Assembly (NCBI RefSeq): GCF_900185715.1
Contig: NZ_FYAS01000016.1
Span: forward strand, 1 to 64,000
Length of the DNA stretch: 64,000 nt
From: Allobosea sp. CS1GBMeth4
Lineage (GTDB): Bacteria > Pseudomonadota > Alphaproteobacteria > Rhizobiales > Beijerinckiaceae
Reading direction: 5' to 3'
In this document: in pieces, positions 10,375-19,976 of the stretch
Numbering within the stretch: position 1 is the first letter of the stretch
How the letters are laid out: each line of letters begins with the position of its first letter
Program-made: the position numbers and the translations under genes
The notes under the pieces: generated by a model
Told to the model about the DNA's origin: nothing
What the model saw: only the letters and a program-made list of their open reading frames with translations
The model's database searches: none

Positions 10375-12287
10375 TGCGGATCGCGCGCAGGAGCTTCCTC
10401 GTCGGGACCGGCGCCGCGCTCATGGCGCCGCGGCTCTGCCTCGCCGGCGTCGGGGCGCCGATCGACAGCCCCATGCTCGCCGCGAAGGTGGCGGCGGGCG
10501 AATTGCCGCCGCTCTCCGAGCGCCTGCCGAGATCGCCGCGCCTGATCGAGGTGGCGGCGATGGGCCGCGAGCCCGGACGGCATGGCGGCACCATGCGCAT
10601 GCTGATGGGTGACCAGCGCGACATCCGGATGATGACGATCTACGGCTACACCCGCCTCGTTGTCTACGACGAGAAGCTCGAGCTCGCGCCCGACCTTCTG
10701 GAGAGCTACGAGGTCGAGAAAGGCCGGGTCTTCACCCTGCGCCTGCGCCCCGGGCATCGCTGGTCGGACGGACATCCCTTCACCGCCGAGGACTTCCGCT
10801 ACTGGTGGGAGGACGTCGCCAACAACAAGCGGCTCTCGCCCGGCGGGCCGCCGCAGGCGATGGTGATCTCCGGCCGGCCCTGCCGCTTCGAGATCCTCGA
10901 CGAACTGACGCTGCGCTACAGCTGGGACGAGCCGAACCCCGTCTTCCTGCCGGCGCTCGCGGGGACGCAGCCGCTCTATATCGCGATGCCGGCGCATTAC
11001 CTGAAGCAGTTCCATGAGCGCTATGCCGACAAGGCGGTCCTGGCCGAGAAGGTCCGCACGGTGCGCGTCAGGGACTGGGGCTCGCTGCACGAGCGCTTCT
11101 CGCGCCAGTACCGGCCCGAGAATCCGGACCTGCCGACGCTCGACCCCTGGCGCAACACCACGCCGATCCCGGCCGAGCGGTTCAGCTTCGTCCGCAACCC
11201 CTACTTCCACCGGGTCGACGAGAACGGCCGGCAGCTGCCCTATGTCGACGAGGTCACGCTGACCATCGGCGGCTCGGCCCTGATCCCGGCCAAGACCGCC
11301 GCCGGCGACAGCGACCTGCAGGCGCGCTATCTCGCCTTCGCCGACTACACCTTCCTCAAGGACGCCGCCAAGCGGATGAACTTCCAGGTCCATCTCTGGA
11401 AGCGGGCGGAGGGAGCCTCCTTCGCGCTGATGCCCAATCTCAACGCGATCGACCCGGTCTGGCGCGATCTCAACCGCGACGTGCGCTATCGCCGCGCGCT
11501 CTCGCTCGCGATCAACCGCCGCGACATCAACCGCGTCATCTTCTTCGGCCTCGCCAAGGAAAGCGGCAACACCGCCCTGCCCGAGAGCCCCCTGCATGAC
11601 GCGGCGCTTGCGCAGCTCTACATGACGCCGGACCTCGCCGAGGCCAACCGCCTGCTCGACGAGATCGGCCTCGCCAGGCGCGACCGCGAGGGCATCCGCT
11701 TGTTTCCGGAGGGGCGGCGTCTCGAATTCACCATCGAGACCGCCGGCGCCTCGACCGACGAGACCGACATCCTCGATCTGATCAAGCAGGACTTCATCGC
11801 GATCGGCATCAAGATCCACCCGCGCTCGAGCCAGCTCGACGTCTTCCGCCGCCGCATCCTCTCGGGCCAGACGATCATGTCCGGCTGGACCGGCATGGAT
11901 AACGCGCTGGTCGCCGCCGAGATGGAGCCCGACGCGCTGGCGCCGACCTCGCCGGCCCAGTTCAACTGGCCGCGCTGGGGGCAGTATTTCGAGAGCGGCG
12001 GCCGCGAGGGCGAGGCGCCCGACCTGCCCGAGGTGAAGGAGCTCGTCGCGCTCTACAAGGCCTGGCGGCATTCAGCGACGCATCAGGAGCGCCGCGAGAT
12101 CTGGCGGAAGATGCTGAAGATCAACGCCGAGCAGCTGTTCACCATCGGCGTGGTCAACGCCACGCTTCAGCCGGTCGTGGTCGCGAAGGCGCTGCGCAAC
12201 GTGCCCGATCATGGCCTCTACAGCTTCGAGCCGGGCGCCTTCTTCGGCCGCTACATGCCCGATACCTTCTGGTTCGAGGGGGCGTAG
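10374..12287 (+). CDS. Peptide ABC importer, family 5 substrate-binding protein
   Basis: 637 residues. The N-terminus has a twin-arginine-like signal (ARRSFLVG, then a hydrophobic stretch to about residue 25), so Tat export to the periplasm is likely. The body matches family 5 extracellular solute-binding proteins: LELAPDLLESYEV and LRPGHRWSDGHPFTAEDF are hallmark regions for oligopeptide, nickel or glycoside binders. The start overlaps the ATPase stop by one base. It lies second in the operon rather than first, unlike the textbook yejABEF order. The ligand cannot be predicted; peptide is the family default. Confidence 0.88.
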
Positions 12288-12289
12288 CC

Positions 12290-13291
12290 GTGCTGCTGAG
12301 CTACATCTTCAAGCGCATCCTGGTGATGATCCCGACGCTGCTCGTCACCAGTATCCTGATCTTCACGGTGATCAACCTGCCGGAAGGCGACTATTTCGAG
12401 ACCATGGTCGCCGAGATGCAGGCGCAGGGCGAGAAGGCGGACATGAGCCGCGTCGAGTTCCTGAAGAAGGAGTACGGTTTCGACAAGCCCCCGGTCGAGC
12501 GTTATTTCTGGTGGGTCGCCGGCCTCCTGCAGGGCGACATGGGCTATTCCTTCGAATACCAGCTGCCGGTGCGCGACATCGTCGGCGACCGCCTGCTGCT
12601 GACCATGGTGGTCTCCTTCTTCACCATCATCTTCACCTGGATCGTCGCCTTTCCGATCGGAATCTATTCGGCGACGCACCAGTACAGCTGGGGCGATTAC
12701 GGGCTCACCTTCGTCGGCCTGCTCGGCCTGGCCGTACCGCACTTCCTGCTGGCGCTGATCTTCCTCTACTTCGCCAACATCTGGTTCGGCATCTCGATCG
12801 GCGGCCTGGTCGATCCGCAATACCTCAACCAGCCGATGAGCTGGGCCAAGTTCAAGTCGGTGCTGGAGCACCTGTGGATCCCGGTGATCATCATCGGCGC
12901 CGGCGGCACCGCCGGCATGATCCGCAAGCTGCGCGCCAACCTGCTCGACGAGCTCCAGAAGCAGTACTACGTCACGGCCCGCGCCAAGGGCCTGCCGCCG
13001 GGCAGGGCGCTCCGCAAATATCCGCTGCGCATGGCGCTCAACTTCTTCATCTCCGATATCGGCGACATCCTGCCCTCGATCGTCTCCGGCGCCGAGATCG
13101 TCGCGATCGTGCTGTCGCTGCAGACCACCGGCCCGCTGCTGATCCGGGCGCTGCAGAGCCAGGACATGTATCTCGCCGGCTCGTTCCTGATGTTCCTCTC
13201 CTTCCTGACCGTGATCGGCGTGCTGATCTCCGATATCGCGCTCGCCATCCTCGATCCGCGCATCCGGCTGCAGGGGACGGCGACCAAGTGA
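12290..13291 (+). CDS. Peptide ABC importer permease, DppB/YejB-like
   Basis: 333 residues from a GTG start two bases after the binding-protein stop. It begins with the typical first helix of DppB-type permeases (FKRILVMIPTLLVTS) and then has a periplasmic segment. The cytoplasmic ATPase-contact (EAA-type) region is near YYVTARAKGLPPGRAL. It forms half of the inner-membrane channel. Its stop overlaps the GTG start of the partner permease. Confidence 0.9.
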   Translation: MLLSYIFKRILVMIPTLLVTSILIFTVINLPEGDYFETMVAEMQAQGEKADMSRVEFLKKEYGFDKPPVERYFWWVAGLLQGDMGYSFEYQLPVRDIVGDRLLLTMVVSFFTIIFTWIVAFPIGIYSATHQYSWGDYGLTFVGLLGLAVPHFLLALIFLYFANIWFGISIGGLVDPQYLNQPMSWAKFKSVLEHLWIPVIIIGAGGTAGMIRKLRANLLDELQKQYYVTARAKGLPPGRALRKYPLRMALNFFISDIGDILPSIVSGAEIVAIVLSLQTTGPLLIRALQSQDMYLAGSFLMFLSFLTVIGVLISDIALAILDPRIRLQGTATK

Positions 13292-14466
13292 CGACGCCCC
13301 CCGCCCCCCCGGCCCCGGAGCCGCTGCCGCATCGCTGGTCGACCGCGCCGTTCGAGCCCTATGCGGTCGAGGCCATGTCGCCTGAGCAGGAGCGCGTCTA
13401 CCTCGCGCCGCAATGGAAGCTGATGTGGTGGAAGTTCCGCAAGCACAGGCTCGCGGTGATCTCCGGCATCGTCATCCTGCTGATGTACGCCTCGGCCGCC
13501 TTCTGCGAGTTCCTGGCGCCGTACCACTACACCACCCGCAACACCGACTTCATCCGGGCCCCGCGCCAGGAGGTCCACCTCTTCCACGAAGGCAGCTTCG
13601 TCGGCCCCTTCGTCTACCCCTACACCCAGCGCCTCAACATGGAGAACCTGAAGCGCGAATACGATGTCGACACCGGCAGGCCGCAGAGGATCCGCTTCTT
13701 CTGCCGCGGCGACGGCTACCAATTCTGGGGCCTCATTCCCGGCAATCTCCACCTGGTCTGCCCGCCCGAAGGCGGCACGCTCTACCTGCTCGGCACCGAC
13801 CGGCTCGGCCGCGACATGCTCTCGCGCATCCTCTATGGCGGGCGGGTCTCGCTGACCATCGGCCTGCTCGGCGTCGGCGTCTCCTTCGTGCTCGGCATCA
13901 TCATCGGCGGCATCGCCGGCTATTACGGCGGCCGGATCGATCTCGTCGTGCAGCGCGTCATCGAGATCGTGCAGTCGCTGCCGCATATCCCGCTCTGGCT
14001 GGCGCTGGGCGCGATCATGCCGCCGTCCTGGAGCCCGCTGCTGGTCTATTTCGGCATCACGGTGATCCTCGGGCTGATGGACTGGACCGGGCTCGCCCGC
14101 GCCGTGCGCTCGAAGCTGCTGGCGCTGCGCGAGGAGGACTATGTCGTCGCCGCGCAGTTGATGGGCGCCAGGCCCGCCCGCATCATCGGCCTGCATCTCG
14201 TGCCGGGCTTCATGAGCCATCTCATCGCCGCCGCGACGATCACCATCCCCAAGACCATCCTCGGCGAGACCGCGCTCTCCTTCCTCGGCCTCGGCCTGCG
14301 CCCGCCCATCACCAGCTGGGGCGTGATGCTGAACGAGGCGCAGAACATCAACGTCGTCGTGCTCTATCCCTGGCTGCTCTATCCCTGCATTCCGGTGATC
14401 GTCATCATCCTCGCCTTCAACTTCCTCGGCGACGGCCTGCGCGACGCGGCCGACCCCTATCGCTGA
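13288..14466 (+). CDS. Peptide ABC importer permease, DppC/YejE-like
   Basis: 392 residues from a GTG overlapping the previous stop by 4 bp (GTGA). A proline-rich cytoplasmic N-terminus precedes helix 1. Then comes a periplasmic insertion of roughly 100 residues before LLGTDRLGRDMLSRIL, the conserved DppC entry motif. Such a long loop is typical of YejE-like subunits. The EAA-type contact region is VAAQLMGARPARIIG. It forms the second half of the channel; with the double ATPase upstream it supports a Yej-like importer. Confidence 0.9.
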   Translation: MTTPPAPPAPEPLPHRWSTAPFEPYAVEAMSPEQERVYLAPQWKLMWWKFRKHRLAVISGIVILLMYASAAFCEFLAPYHYTTRNTDFIRAPRQEVHLFHEGSFVGPFVYPYTQRLNMENLKREYDVDTGRPQRIRFFCRGDGYQFWGLIPGNLHLVCPPEGGTLYLLGTDRLGRDMLSRILYGGRVSLTIGLLGVGVSFVLGIIIGGIAGYYGGRIDLVVQRVIEIVQSLPHIPLWLALGAIMPPSWSPLLVYFGITVILGLMDWTGLARAVRSKLLALREEDYVVAAQLMGARPARIIGLHLVPGFMSHLIAAATITIPKTILGETALSFLGLGLRPPITSWGVMLNEAQNINVVVLYPWLLYPCIPVIVIILAFNFLGDGLRDAADPYR

Positions 14467-14474
14467 CGACCGTC

Positions 14475-15620
14475 GTGAAGATCGCCTTCCACACGCCGCT
14501 GAACCGCTATGGCGACGGCGGCTTTTCCGGCGACCGACTGATGGCGCGCCAGCTGGTGAGCCTGCTGGAGGAGCTCGGCCACGCCGTCGAGATCGTCCCG
14601 GCCGAGCGCAGCTTCATGCGCACGCCCGATCCGGCGCAGCTCGCCGCGCACCGGCATGCGGCGCAGGGCGTCGCGGCCCTGCTGACGGAGCGATGGCGGG
14701 TGCCGGAGGCACGGCCCGCCCTCGTCTTCACCTATCATTGCCATTACCGCGCGCCCGACCTGATCGGCCCCGTGCTGGCGGAGCGCTTCGACCTGCCCTA
14801 CCTCGTCGCCGAGGCCAGCGACGCACAGAAGCGCTTCGACGGCCCCTGGGCGGAGGCGGCGGCGCTCGCGCGCGCGGCGATCCTGCGCGCCGACCTGCAT
14901 CTGTGCATGACGCAGCGCGACCGTACCGGCCTGAGCCGGTTCGTTTCCGAGCCGGAGCGAGTGCTCGACCTGCCGCCCTTCCTGCTCGGCGTCGACGACG
15001 TGCCCGCCCGAAAATCCTCTCCGGCAGCCTTATCGCGGGAGCTGCCCGTCCGCCTGATAGCGGTCGCGATGATGCGCTCGGGCACCAAGGCCATCAGCTA
15101 TCTCGCCCTCGCCCGCACGCTCGCCCGCATCGCCGACCTGCCCTGGACGCTGACGCTGATCGGCGACGGCCCGGAGCGCCCCGCCGTCGAAGCCGCCTTC
15201 GCGGATCTTCCGCCCGGCCGCGTCCGTTTCCTCGGGCGCTGCGAGCGTCCGGACATCCTCGCCGAGCTCGCGGCCCACGACCTCTTCGTCTGGCCCGGCC
15301 TCAACGAGGCCTATGGCGTGGTCTATCTCGAGGCGCAGGCTGCGGGGCTTCCCGTCGCGGCCTTCGACAGCGGCGGCGTGCCGGCCGTCGTCGCCCGCGG
15401 CCGCACCGGCCTGCTCGCACCTCACGGCGACGAGGCCGGCCTCGCCGCCACCATCGCGCGGCTGATCGGCGATCCGGCCCTGCGGGCCCGCCTGGGCGCC
15501 GCCGCGAGCCGCTTCGCGCGGCAGGAGCGCAATGGCGGGCAGGCCCGTGCGATCCTCGCCGCCGCCCTTGAGGGCGCGATCGCCCGGCACGGCCGCAAGA
15601 TCCTGGAGGCGGCGTCATGA
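14475..15620 (+). CDS. Glycosyltransferase family 4
   Basis: 381 residues from a GTG nine bases after the importer operon (KIAFHTPLNRYGDGGFSGD). The GT-B C-terminal domain includes TLIGDGPER, VRFLGRCERPDILAELAAHD and the sugar-nucleotide region NEAYGVVYLEAQAAGLPVAA. It should transfer a sugar from a nucleotide donor in the cytoplasm. Its stop overlaps the deacetylase-like gene by 4 bp (ATGA), so the two act together. It may be co-transcribed with the importer upstream simply through proximity. Confidence 0.85.
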   Translation: MKIAFHTPLNRYGDGGFSGDRLMARQLVSLLEELGHAVEIVPAERSFMRTPDPAQLAAHRHAAQGVAALLTERWRVPEARPALVFTYHCHYRAPDLIGPVLAERFDLPYLVAEASDAQKRFDGPWAEAAALARAAILRADLHLCMTQRDRTGLSRFVSEPERVLDLPPFLLGVDDVPARKSSPAALSRELPVRLIAVAMMRSGTKAISYLALARTLARIADLPWTLTLIGDGPERPAVEAAFADLPPGRVRFLGRCERPDILAELAAHDLFVWPGLNEAYGVVYLEAQAAGLPVAAFDSGGVPAVVARGRTGLLAPHGDEAGLAATIARLIGDPALRARLGAAASRFARQERNGGQARAILAAALEGAIARHGRKILEAAS

Positions 15621-16420
15621 CGGAGGCGGCCGCCTGGGCCGCCCTGCTCGCCGAGCTCGACCGCTGGGAGGCGGCCGGCAGGCGCCTCGATCTCTGGCTG
15701 CGCGACGACGACGCGACGGTGCCCGGCGAGCAGCTCGACCGGCTCGCCGCCCTCTCCGAGCGTTTCGCGCTGCCGGTGCTGCTGGCCGCGATCCCGCTGC
15801 TGGCGCAGGAGGCGCTGGCGATGCGGCTCGAAGCCGCGCCGCTGCTGCGCCCCTGCCAGCACGGTGCCTGGCACTGCAATCACGCCCCCGCCGGCGAGAA
15901 GAAGAGCGAGTTCGGGCTGCATCGACCGCTGCCGGCGATCCTCGCCGAGATCGCCGCCGGACGGCAGCGGCTGCGGGAGCTTTTCGGCGGCGCCGTCCTC
16001 CCGGTCTTCGTGCCGCCCTGGAACCGCATCGACCCGGCGGTCGCGGCCGCGCTGCCGGAGCTCGGTTTCGCCGGCCTGTCCTGCTTCCGCAAATTCGTGC
16101 TCGGCCCGGGCGGCGGCCCGCGCCTCGTCAACACCGATCTCGACCTGATCGACTGGCATCGCGGCCGTACCGGCCGGCAACCCGCCGACCTCCTGGCCGA
16201 GATGGTCCGATTGCTGACCATTCGCCGCGGGCAGCCCGAACCGCACCAGGCCTTCGGCCTGCTGCTGCACCATCGCGACCATGACGACACCGCCTGGGGC
16301 TTTCTCGCGACGCTGCTCGCCCGGCTGTCCGGCCATGCCGCCGTCGCATTCACCGGGCCCGATGCGCTCTTCGGCGCGACAATGGGGCCTGCGGCAGATT
16401 TGGCGGCAGACTTGGATTGA
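15617..16420 (+). CDS. Polysaccharide deacetylase-like protein
   Basis: 267 residues without an evident signal peptide. A metal-site-like Asp cluster (LRDDDA, residues 28-33), a His cluster (HGAWHCNH, residues 82-89) and a PPWNRI motif match the divergent NodB-type deacetylase family that accompanies glycosyltransferases. It is predicted to remove acetyl groups from an amino sugar of a glycan precursor, probably in the cytoplasm given the absent signal. It is coupled by overlap to the preceding glycosyltransferase and followed by a MurG-like enzyme. Confidence 0.7.
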   Translation: MTEAAAWAALLAELDRWEAAGRRLDLWLRDDDATVPGEQLDRLAALSERFALPVLLAAIPLLAQEALAMRLEAAPLLRPCQHGAWHCNHAPAGEKKSEFGLHRPLPAILAEIAAGRQRLRELFGGAVLPVFVPPWNRIDPAVAAALPELGFAGLSCFRKFVLGPGGGPRLVNTDLDLIDWHRGRTGRQPADLLAEMVRLLTIRRGQPEPHQAFGLLLHHRDHDDTAWGFLATLLARLSGHAAVAFTGPDALFGATMGPAADLAADLD

Positions 16421-16512
16421 CGCGCCGCCGGCGCTATGGTTTTGGCCAGTCGGGTGCGTGCTTGCGTCCCCCGGAGGCCATCTGAGCTTCAAGCAGAGGA
16501 CGCGACGCGCGC

Positions 16513-17793
16513 ATGGGCCTCAGTCTGATCGACGAAAGCGGGGTACGCCGCCCGCCATGCAGCCCGCATGCACCGCGCGTCCTGATCTACAGCCACGACA
16601 CCTTCGGCCTCGGCCATATCCGCCGCTGCCGGGCGATCGCCAACTCGCTGGTGGCGAGCTATCCTCATATATCAGTCGTCATCGTCTCCGGCTCGTCGAT
16701 GATCTCGAGCTTCCAGTTCGGCGACGGCGTCGACTATGTCCGCATTCCCGGCATCGAGAAGCAGAGCGACGGCCGCTATCTGCCGCACCACCTCAACCTC
16801 GAGCTCGCCGACACGATCCGCCTGCGCACCGACCTGATCAAGCAGACGGTGCTGTCCTTCGACCCCGACATCGTCATCGTCGACAAGGAGCCGGTCGGTC
16901 TGCGCGGCGAGCTCGTCCCCGCGCTGGAGATCCTGCGCCGGCGCGGCGCCCGCATCGTGCTCGGCCTGCGCGACGTTCTCGACGAGCCGGCCAAGCTGCA
17001 TGAGGAATGGCGCCAGAGCGGCGCTCTCGACGTGCTCGCCAGCACCTATCACGACATCTGGGTCTACGGGCTGGAGAGCATCTACCGGCCGCTCGAAGGC
17101 TTGCCGAACCAGCATCTCTTCGCCGACAAGATCCGCTACACCGGCTATCTCAAGCGCGCCGTGCCCTCGCCCATGCCGCCCAACCGGCATCCGCGCATCA
17201 CCAAGGGCCCGTTCATCCTGGTCACGCCCGGCGGCGGCGGCGATGGCGCCGGCGTGATCGACTGGGTGATCTCCGCCTACGAGGCCGACCGGACCATCGA
17301 CCTGCCGGCGCTGGTCGTCTTCGGCCCCTTCATGTCGCGCGAGAAACGCAAGGAGTTCACCGAGCGCATCGCCCGCCTGCCCAAGCTCGAGAGCATCGGT
17401 TTCGAGCCGCGGCTCGAATTGCTGATGAACCGGGCCCATTGCGTCGTCGCGATGGGCGGCTACAACACCTTCTGCGAGATCCTCTCCTTCGACAAGCCGG
17501 CGCTGATCGTGCCGCGTGTCAGGCCTCGCCTGGAGCAGGCGATCCGGGCCGAGCGCGCCGACAGCCTGCGCCTGGTCGACGCGCTGTTCGATCCGACCCA
17601 GACCGGGGCGAGCACGCGTGACCCGCTGGAGATGGCGAAGGCGCTGCACGCTCTGCCCAAGCGCCTGCCGCCGTCGCAGGCCTTCCTGCCGAACCTGCTC
17701 GACGGCCTGCCGGCGATCAACCGCGCCCTCGCTGACGACCTCTCGCTGCCGGTCCGCGGCCGGGCACTGGCCCAGAACGCCGCCGCCGGCTGA
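16513..17793 (+). CDS. MurG-like glycosyltransferase (COG4671 type)
   Basis: 426 residues. The N-terminal domain has YSHDTFGLGHIRRCRAIA, close to MurG-type nucleotide-binding folds. The C-terminal domain opens with ILVTPGGGGDGAG and carries the donor-binding region AMGGYNTFCEILSF. An AGAGGA sequence lies about 12 bp before the ATG. It is a clear paralogue of the enzyme at the left edge of the window (shared GLRDVL and YTGYLKR regions). It closes a three-gene block with the GT4 enzyme and the deacetylase-like protein, suggesting a shared surface glycan. Confidence 0.8.
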   Translation: MGLSLIDESGVRRPPCSPHAPRVLIYSHDTFGLGHIRRCRAIANSLVASYPHISVVIVSGSSMISSFQFGDGVDYVRIPGIEKQSDGRYLPHHLNLELADTIRLRTDLIKQTVLSFDPDIVIVDKEPVGLRGELVPALEILRRRGARIVLGLRDVLDEPAKLHEEWRQSGALDVLASTYHDIWVYGLESIYRPLEGLPNQHLFADKIRYTGYLKRAVPSPMPPNRHPRITKGPFILVTPGGGGDGAGVIDWVISAYEADRTIDLPALVVFGPFMSREKRKEFTERIARLPKLESIGFEPRLELLMNRAHCVVAMGGYNTFCEILSFDKPALIVPRVRPRLEQAIRAERADSLRLVDALFDPTQTGASTRDPLEMAKALHALPKRLPPSQAFLPNLLDGLPAINRALADDLSLPVRGRALAQNAAAG

Positions 17794-17891
17794 TCGCGAA
17801 AGGCGACCCCGCCGCCGGCTTGCGCGCAGGACGCGATGGACATGGCGCGCGAAGGCCATAATATATCAGGACTTCCCCGGGAGACGCCGCC

Positions 17892-19127
17892 ATGACTCAG
17901 GTCCTGTTCCGCAATTTCGCGATGCTGGAGCCCGATCATGGCGAGCTGCGCGACGGTCATGAGCTTCTCGTCGAGGGCGAGCTGATCCGCGAGGTCTCCG
18001 ACAAGCCGATCAAGGCCGACAAGGCGGCCGTGATCGATTGCGGCGGCCGCACGCTGATGCCCGGGCTGATCGACAGCCATGTCCACGTCATGCTCTCCGA
18101 GGTCTATATCCGCCTGCTGGAGAGCGTGCCGCTGACGCTCGCCACCGCCCGCGCGGCAAGGCTGATGAGGGGCATGCTCGACCGCGGCTTCACCTCGGTC
18201 CGCGACACCGGCGGCGCCGACTGGGGCATCAAGGAGGCGGTCGACAAGGGCGACATCGCCGGCCCGCGCCTGTTCATCGCCGGCGCCGCCATCGGGCCGA
18301 CCGGCGGCCATAGCGACCCGCGCCGGCGCACCGATTTCGGGGCGCGCTGCCATTGCTGCAACGCCATGGCGTATACGATGAACATCTCCGACGGCGTTTC
18401 CTCGGTCATCAAGTCGACGCGCGAGCAGATGCGGCTCGGCGCCGACCATATCAAGATCATGATGTCCGGCGGCGTCGCCAGCCCCTACGACCCGCTGGAC
18501 TCGATGCAGTTCACGGTCGAGGAGGTCACCGCCGCGGTCACCGAGGCCAGGGCCTTCGGGCGCTATGTCTGCGCCCACGCCTATACGCCCGAGGCGATCA
18601 CCCGCGCCGCGCAATGCGGCGTCCGCGCCATCGAGCACGGCAACCTGATCGACGAAGCCTCCGCCAGGCTGATGGCGGAGAACAACATGTTCCTGACCGC
18701 CAACCTCGTCGCCTATTATGCGATGAAGGAGCGTGCCGCCGAATTCGGCATGAACGCCGACATGCTCGCCAAGAACGACCTCGTCATCGACGGCGGCCTG
18801 AAGTCGCTGGAGATCTGCAAGCGCGCCGGCGTGCCGGTCGCCTATGGTTCGGACCTGCTCGGCCAGCTCCAGGTCGACCAGTCCCGCGAGTTCCTGCTGC
18901 GCCGCGAGGTGCTCTCGCCGATCGAGATCATCCGCTCGGCCACCACGGTCGGCGCCCAGCTGCTGCGCATGGAAGGCAAGCTCGGCACGCTGCGTGCAGG
19001 GGCCTATGCCGACATCATCCTGGTCGACGGTGATCCGCTGAAGAGCCTGGAGCTGTTCCAGGACCAGGGCGCGAAGCTGCCGCTGATCATGAAGGCTGGT
19101 GCCTTCCACAAGAACACGCTGCATTGA
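17892..19127 (+). CDS. Amidohydrolase family metal-dependent hydrolase
   Basis: 411 residues. Metal ligands of the amidohydrolase (imidazolonepropionase/prolidase-like) superfamily are visible: DSHVHVM, a candidate carbamylated Lys in HIKIMMSGG, His in CAHAY, EHGN, and Asp in YGSDLL. It probably cleaves an amide or Xaa-Pro type bond in the cytoplasm; substrate unknown. A CATAAT box (17867-17872) 20 bp upstream may be a -10 element. The transporter genes begin 33 bp downstream on the same strand, so the enzyme likely acts on what that importer brings in. Confidence 0.85.
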   Translation: MTQVLFRNFAMLEPDHGELRDGHELLVEGELIREVSDKPIKADKAAVIDCGGRTLMPGLIDSHVHVMLSEVYIRLLESVPLTLATARAARLMRGMLDRGFTSVRDTGGADWGIKEAVDKGDIAGPRLFIAGAAIGPTGGHSDPRRRTDFGARCHCCNAMAYTMNISDGVSSVIKSTREQMRLGADHIKIMMSGGVASPYDPLDSMQFTVEEVTAAVTEARAFGRYVCAHAYTPEAITRAAQCGVRAIEHGNLIDEASARLMAENNMFLTANLVAYYAMKERAAEFGMNADMLAKNDLVIDGGLKSLEICKRAGVPVAYGSDLLGQLQVDQSREFLLRREVLSPIEIIRSATTVGAQLLRMEGKLGTLRAGAYADIILVDGDPLKSLELFQDQGAKLPLIMKAGAFHKNTLH

Positions 19128-19160
19128 GAGCAGGCACGAAGCGATGAAGAGGACAGCGAT

Positions 19161-19976
19161 TTGACTGCCGCGCGCTTGAGCCTGGGCCGCATCGCGCTGA
19201 ACGGCGCAGCCACCCTCTCGCTCGGCTTCATCCTGCTGCCGCTGATCTTCGTCGTCTGGCTGGCGTTCTTCCGGCAGGAGATCCCGTCCTTCCCGCCGGA
19301 AGGCTATTCGCTGAAGTGGTTCCAGGCGGCGGCGAACAACAAGCCCTTCGTCGACGGCTTCCTGCTCAGCCTTCAGGTCGGCGTGCTCGCGACGCTGATC
19401 GGCCTCGTCGTGGGCGTGCCGGCGAGCCTGACCCTGGTGCGCCACCGCATAGTGCTCGGGCCGGCGATCAACACCCTGCTGCTGCTGCCGCTGGTGATGC
19501 CGGGCATCGTCCTCGGCACCTCGCTCTACGTCTTCCAGATCGAGACCGAGATCGCCACCGGCCTGCCGGTGATGGGCTCGCTCGGCGGCCTCGTCGCCGC
19601 CCACAGCCTCGTCGTCATCCCCTGGGTGGTGAAGCTCGTCACCGCGAGCCTCGCCGGCTTCGACCGCACCATCGAGGAAGCCGCGCAGAATCTCGGCGCC
19701 GGTCCCTGGACGACCTTTCGCCGCGTCACGCTGCCGAGCATCAGGCCGGGCCTCGTCGCCGCCTCGCTGTTCGGCTTCGTCACCTCCTTCGGCAATCTCG
19801 AGATGAGCCTGTTCCTGGTCGGACCGGGCCGCACGACCTTGCCGATCGCGATCCTGCAATATCTCGAATGGAAGATCGACCCGACCGTCGCGGCCGCCTC
19901 GGTCATCCAGATCGTCCTGATCGGAGCGGCGATGATCGTCACCGACCGTTACGTCAAGCTGAGCCGGGTGGTCTGA
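19161..19976 (+). CDS. ABC importer permease, PotC/PotI-like
   Basis: 271 residues with about six helices. The start is a TTG with an AGAGGA ribosome-binding site eight bases upstream; no ATG fits better. The cytoplasmic EAA loop is EEAAQNLGAGPWTTFRRV, as in spermidine/putrescine-type permeases. Its stop overlaps the ATPase start (TGATG). Together with the permease at 22165 it forms the heterodimeric channel. Confidence 0.87.
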   Translation: MTAARLSLGRIALNGAATLSLGFILLPLIFVVWLAFFRQEIPSFPPEGYSLKWFQAAANNKPFVDGFLLSLQVGVLATLIGLVVGVPASLTLVRHRIVLGPAINTLLLLPLVMPGIVLGTSLYVFQIETEIATGLPVMGSLGGLVAAHSLVVIPWVVKLVTASLAGFDRTIEEAAQNLGAGPWTTFRRVTLPSIRPGLVAASLFGFVTSFGNLEMSLFLVGPGRTTLPIAILQYLEWKIDPTVAAASVIQIVLIGAAMIVTDRYVKLSRVV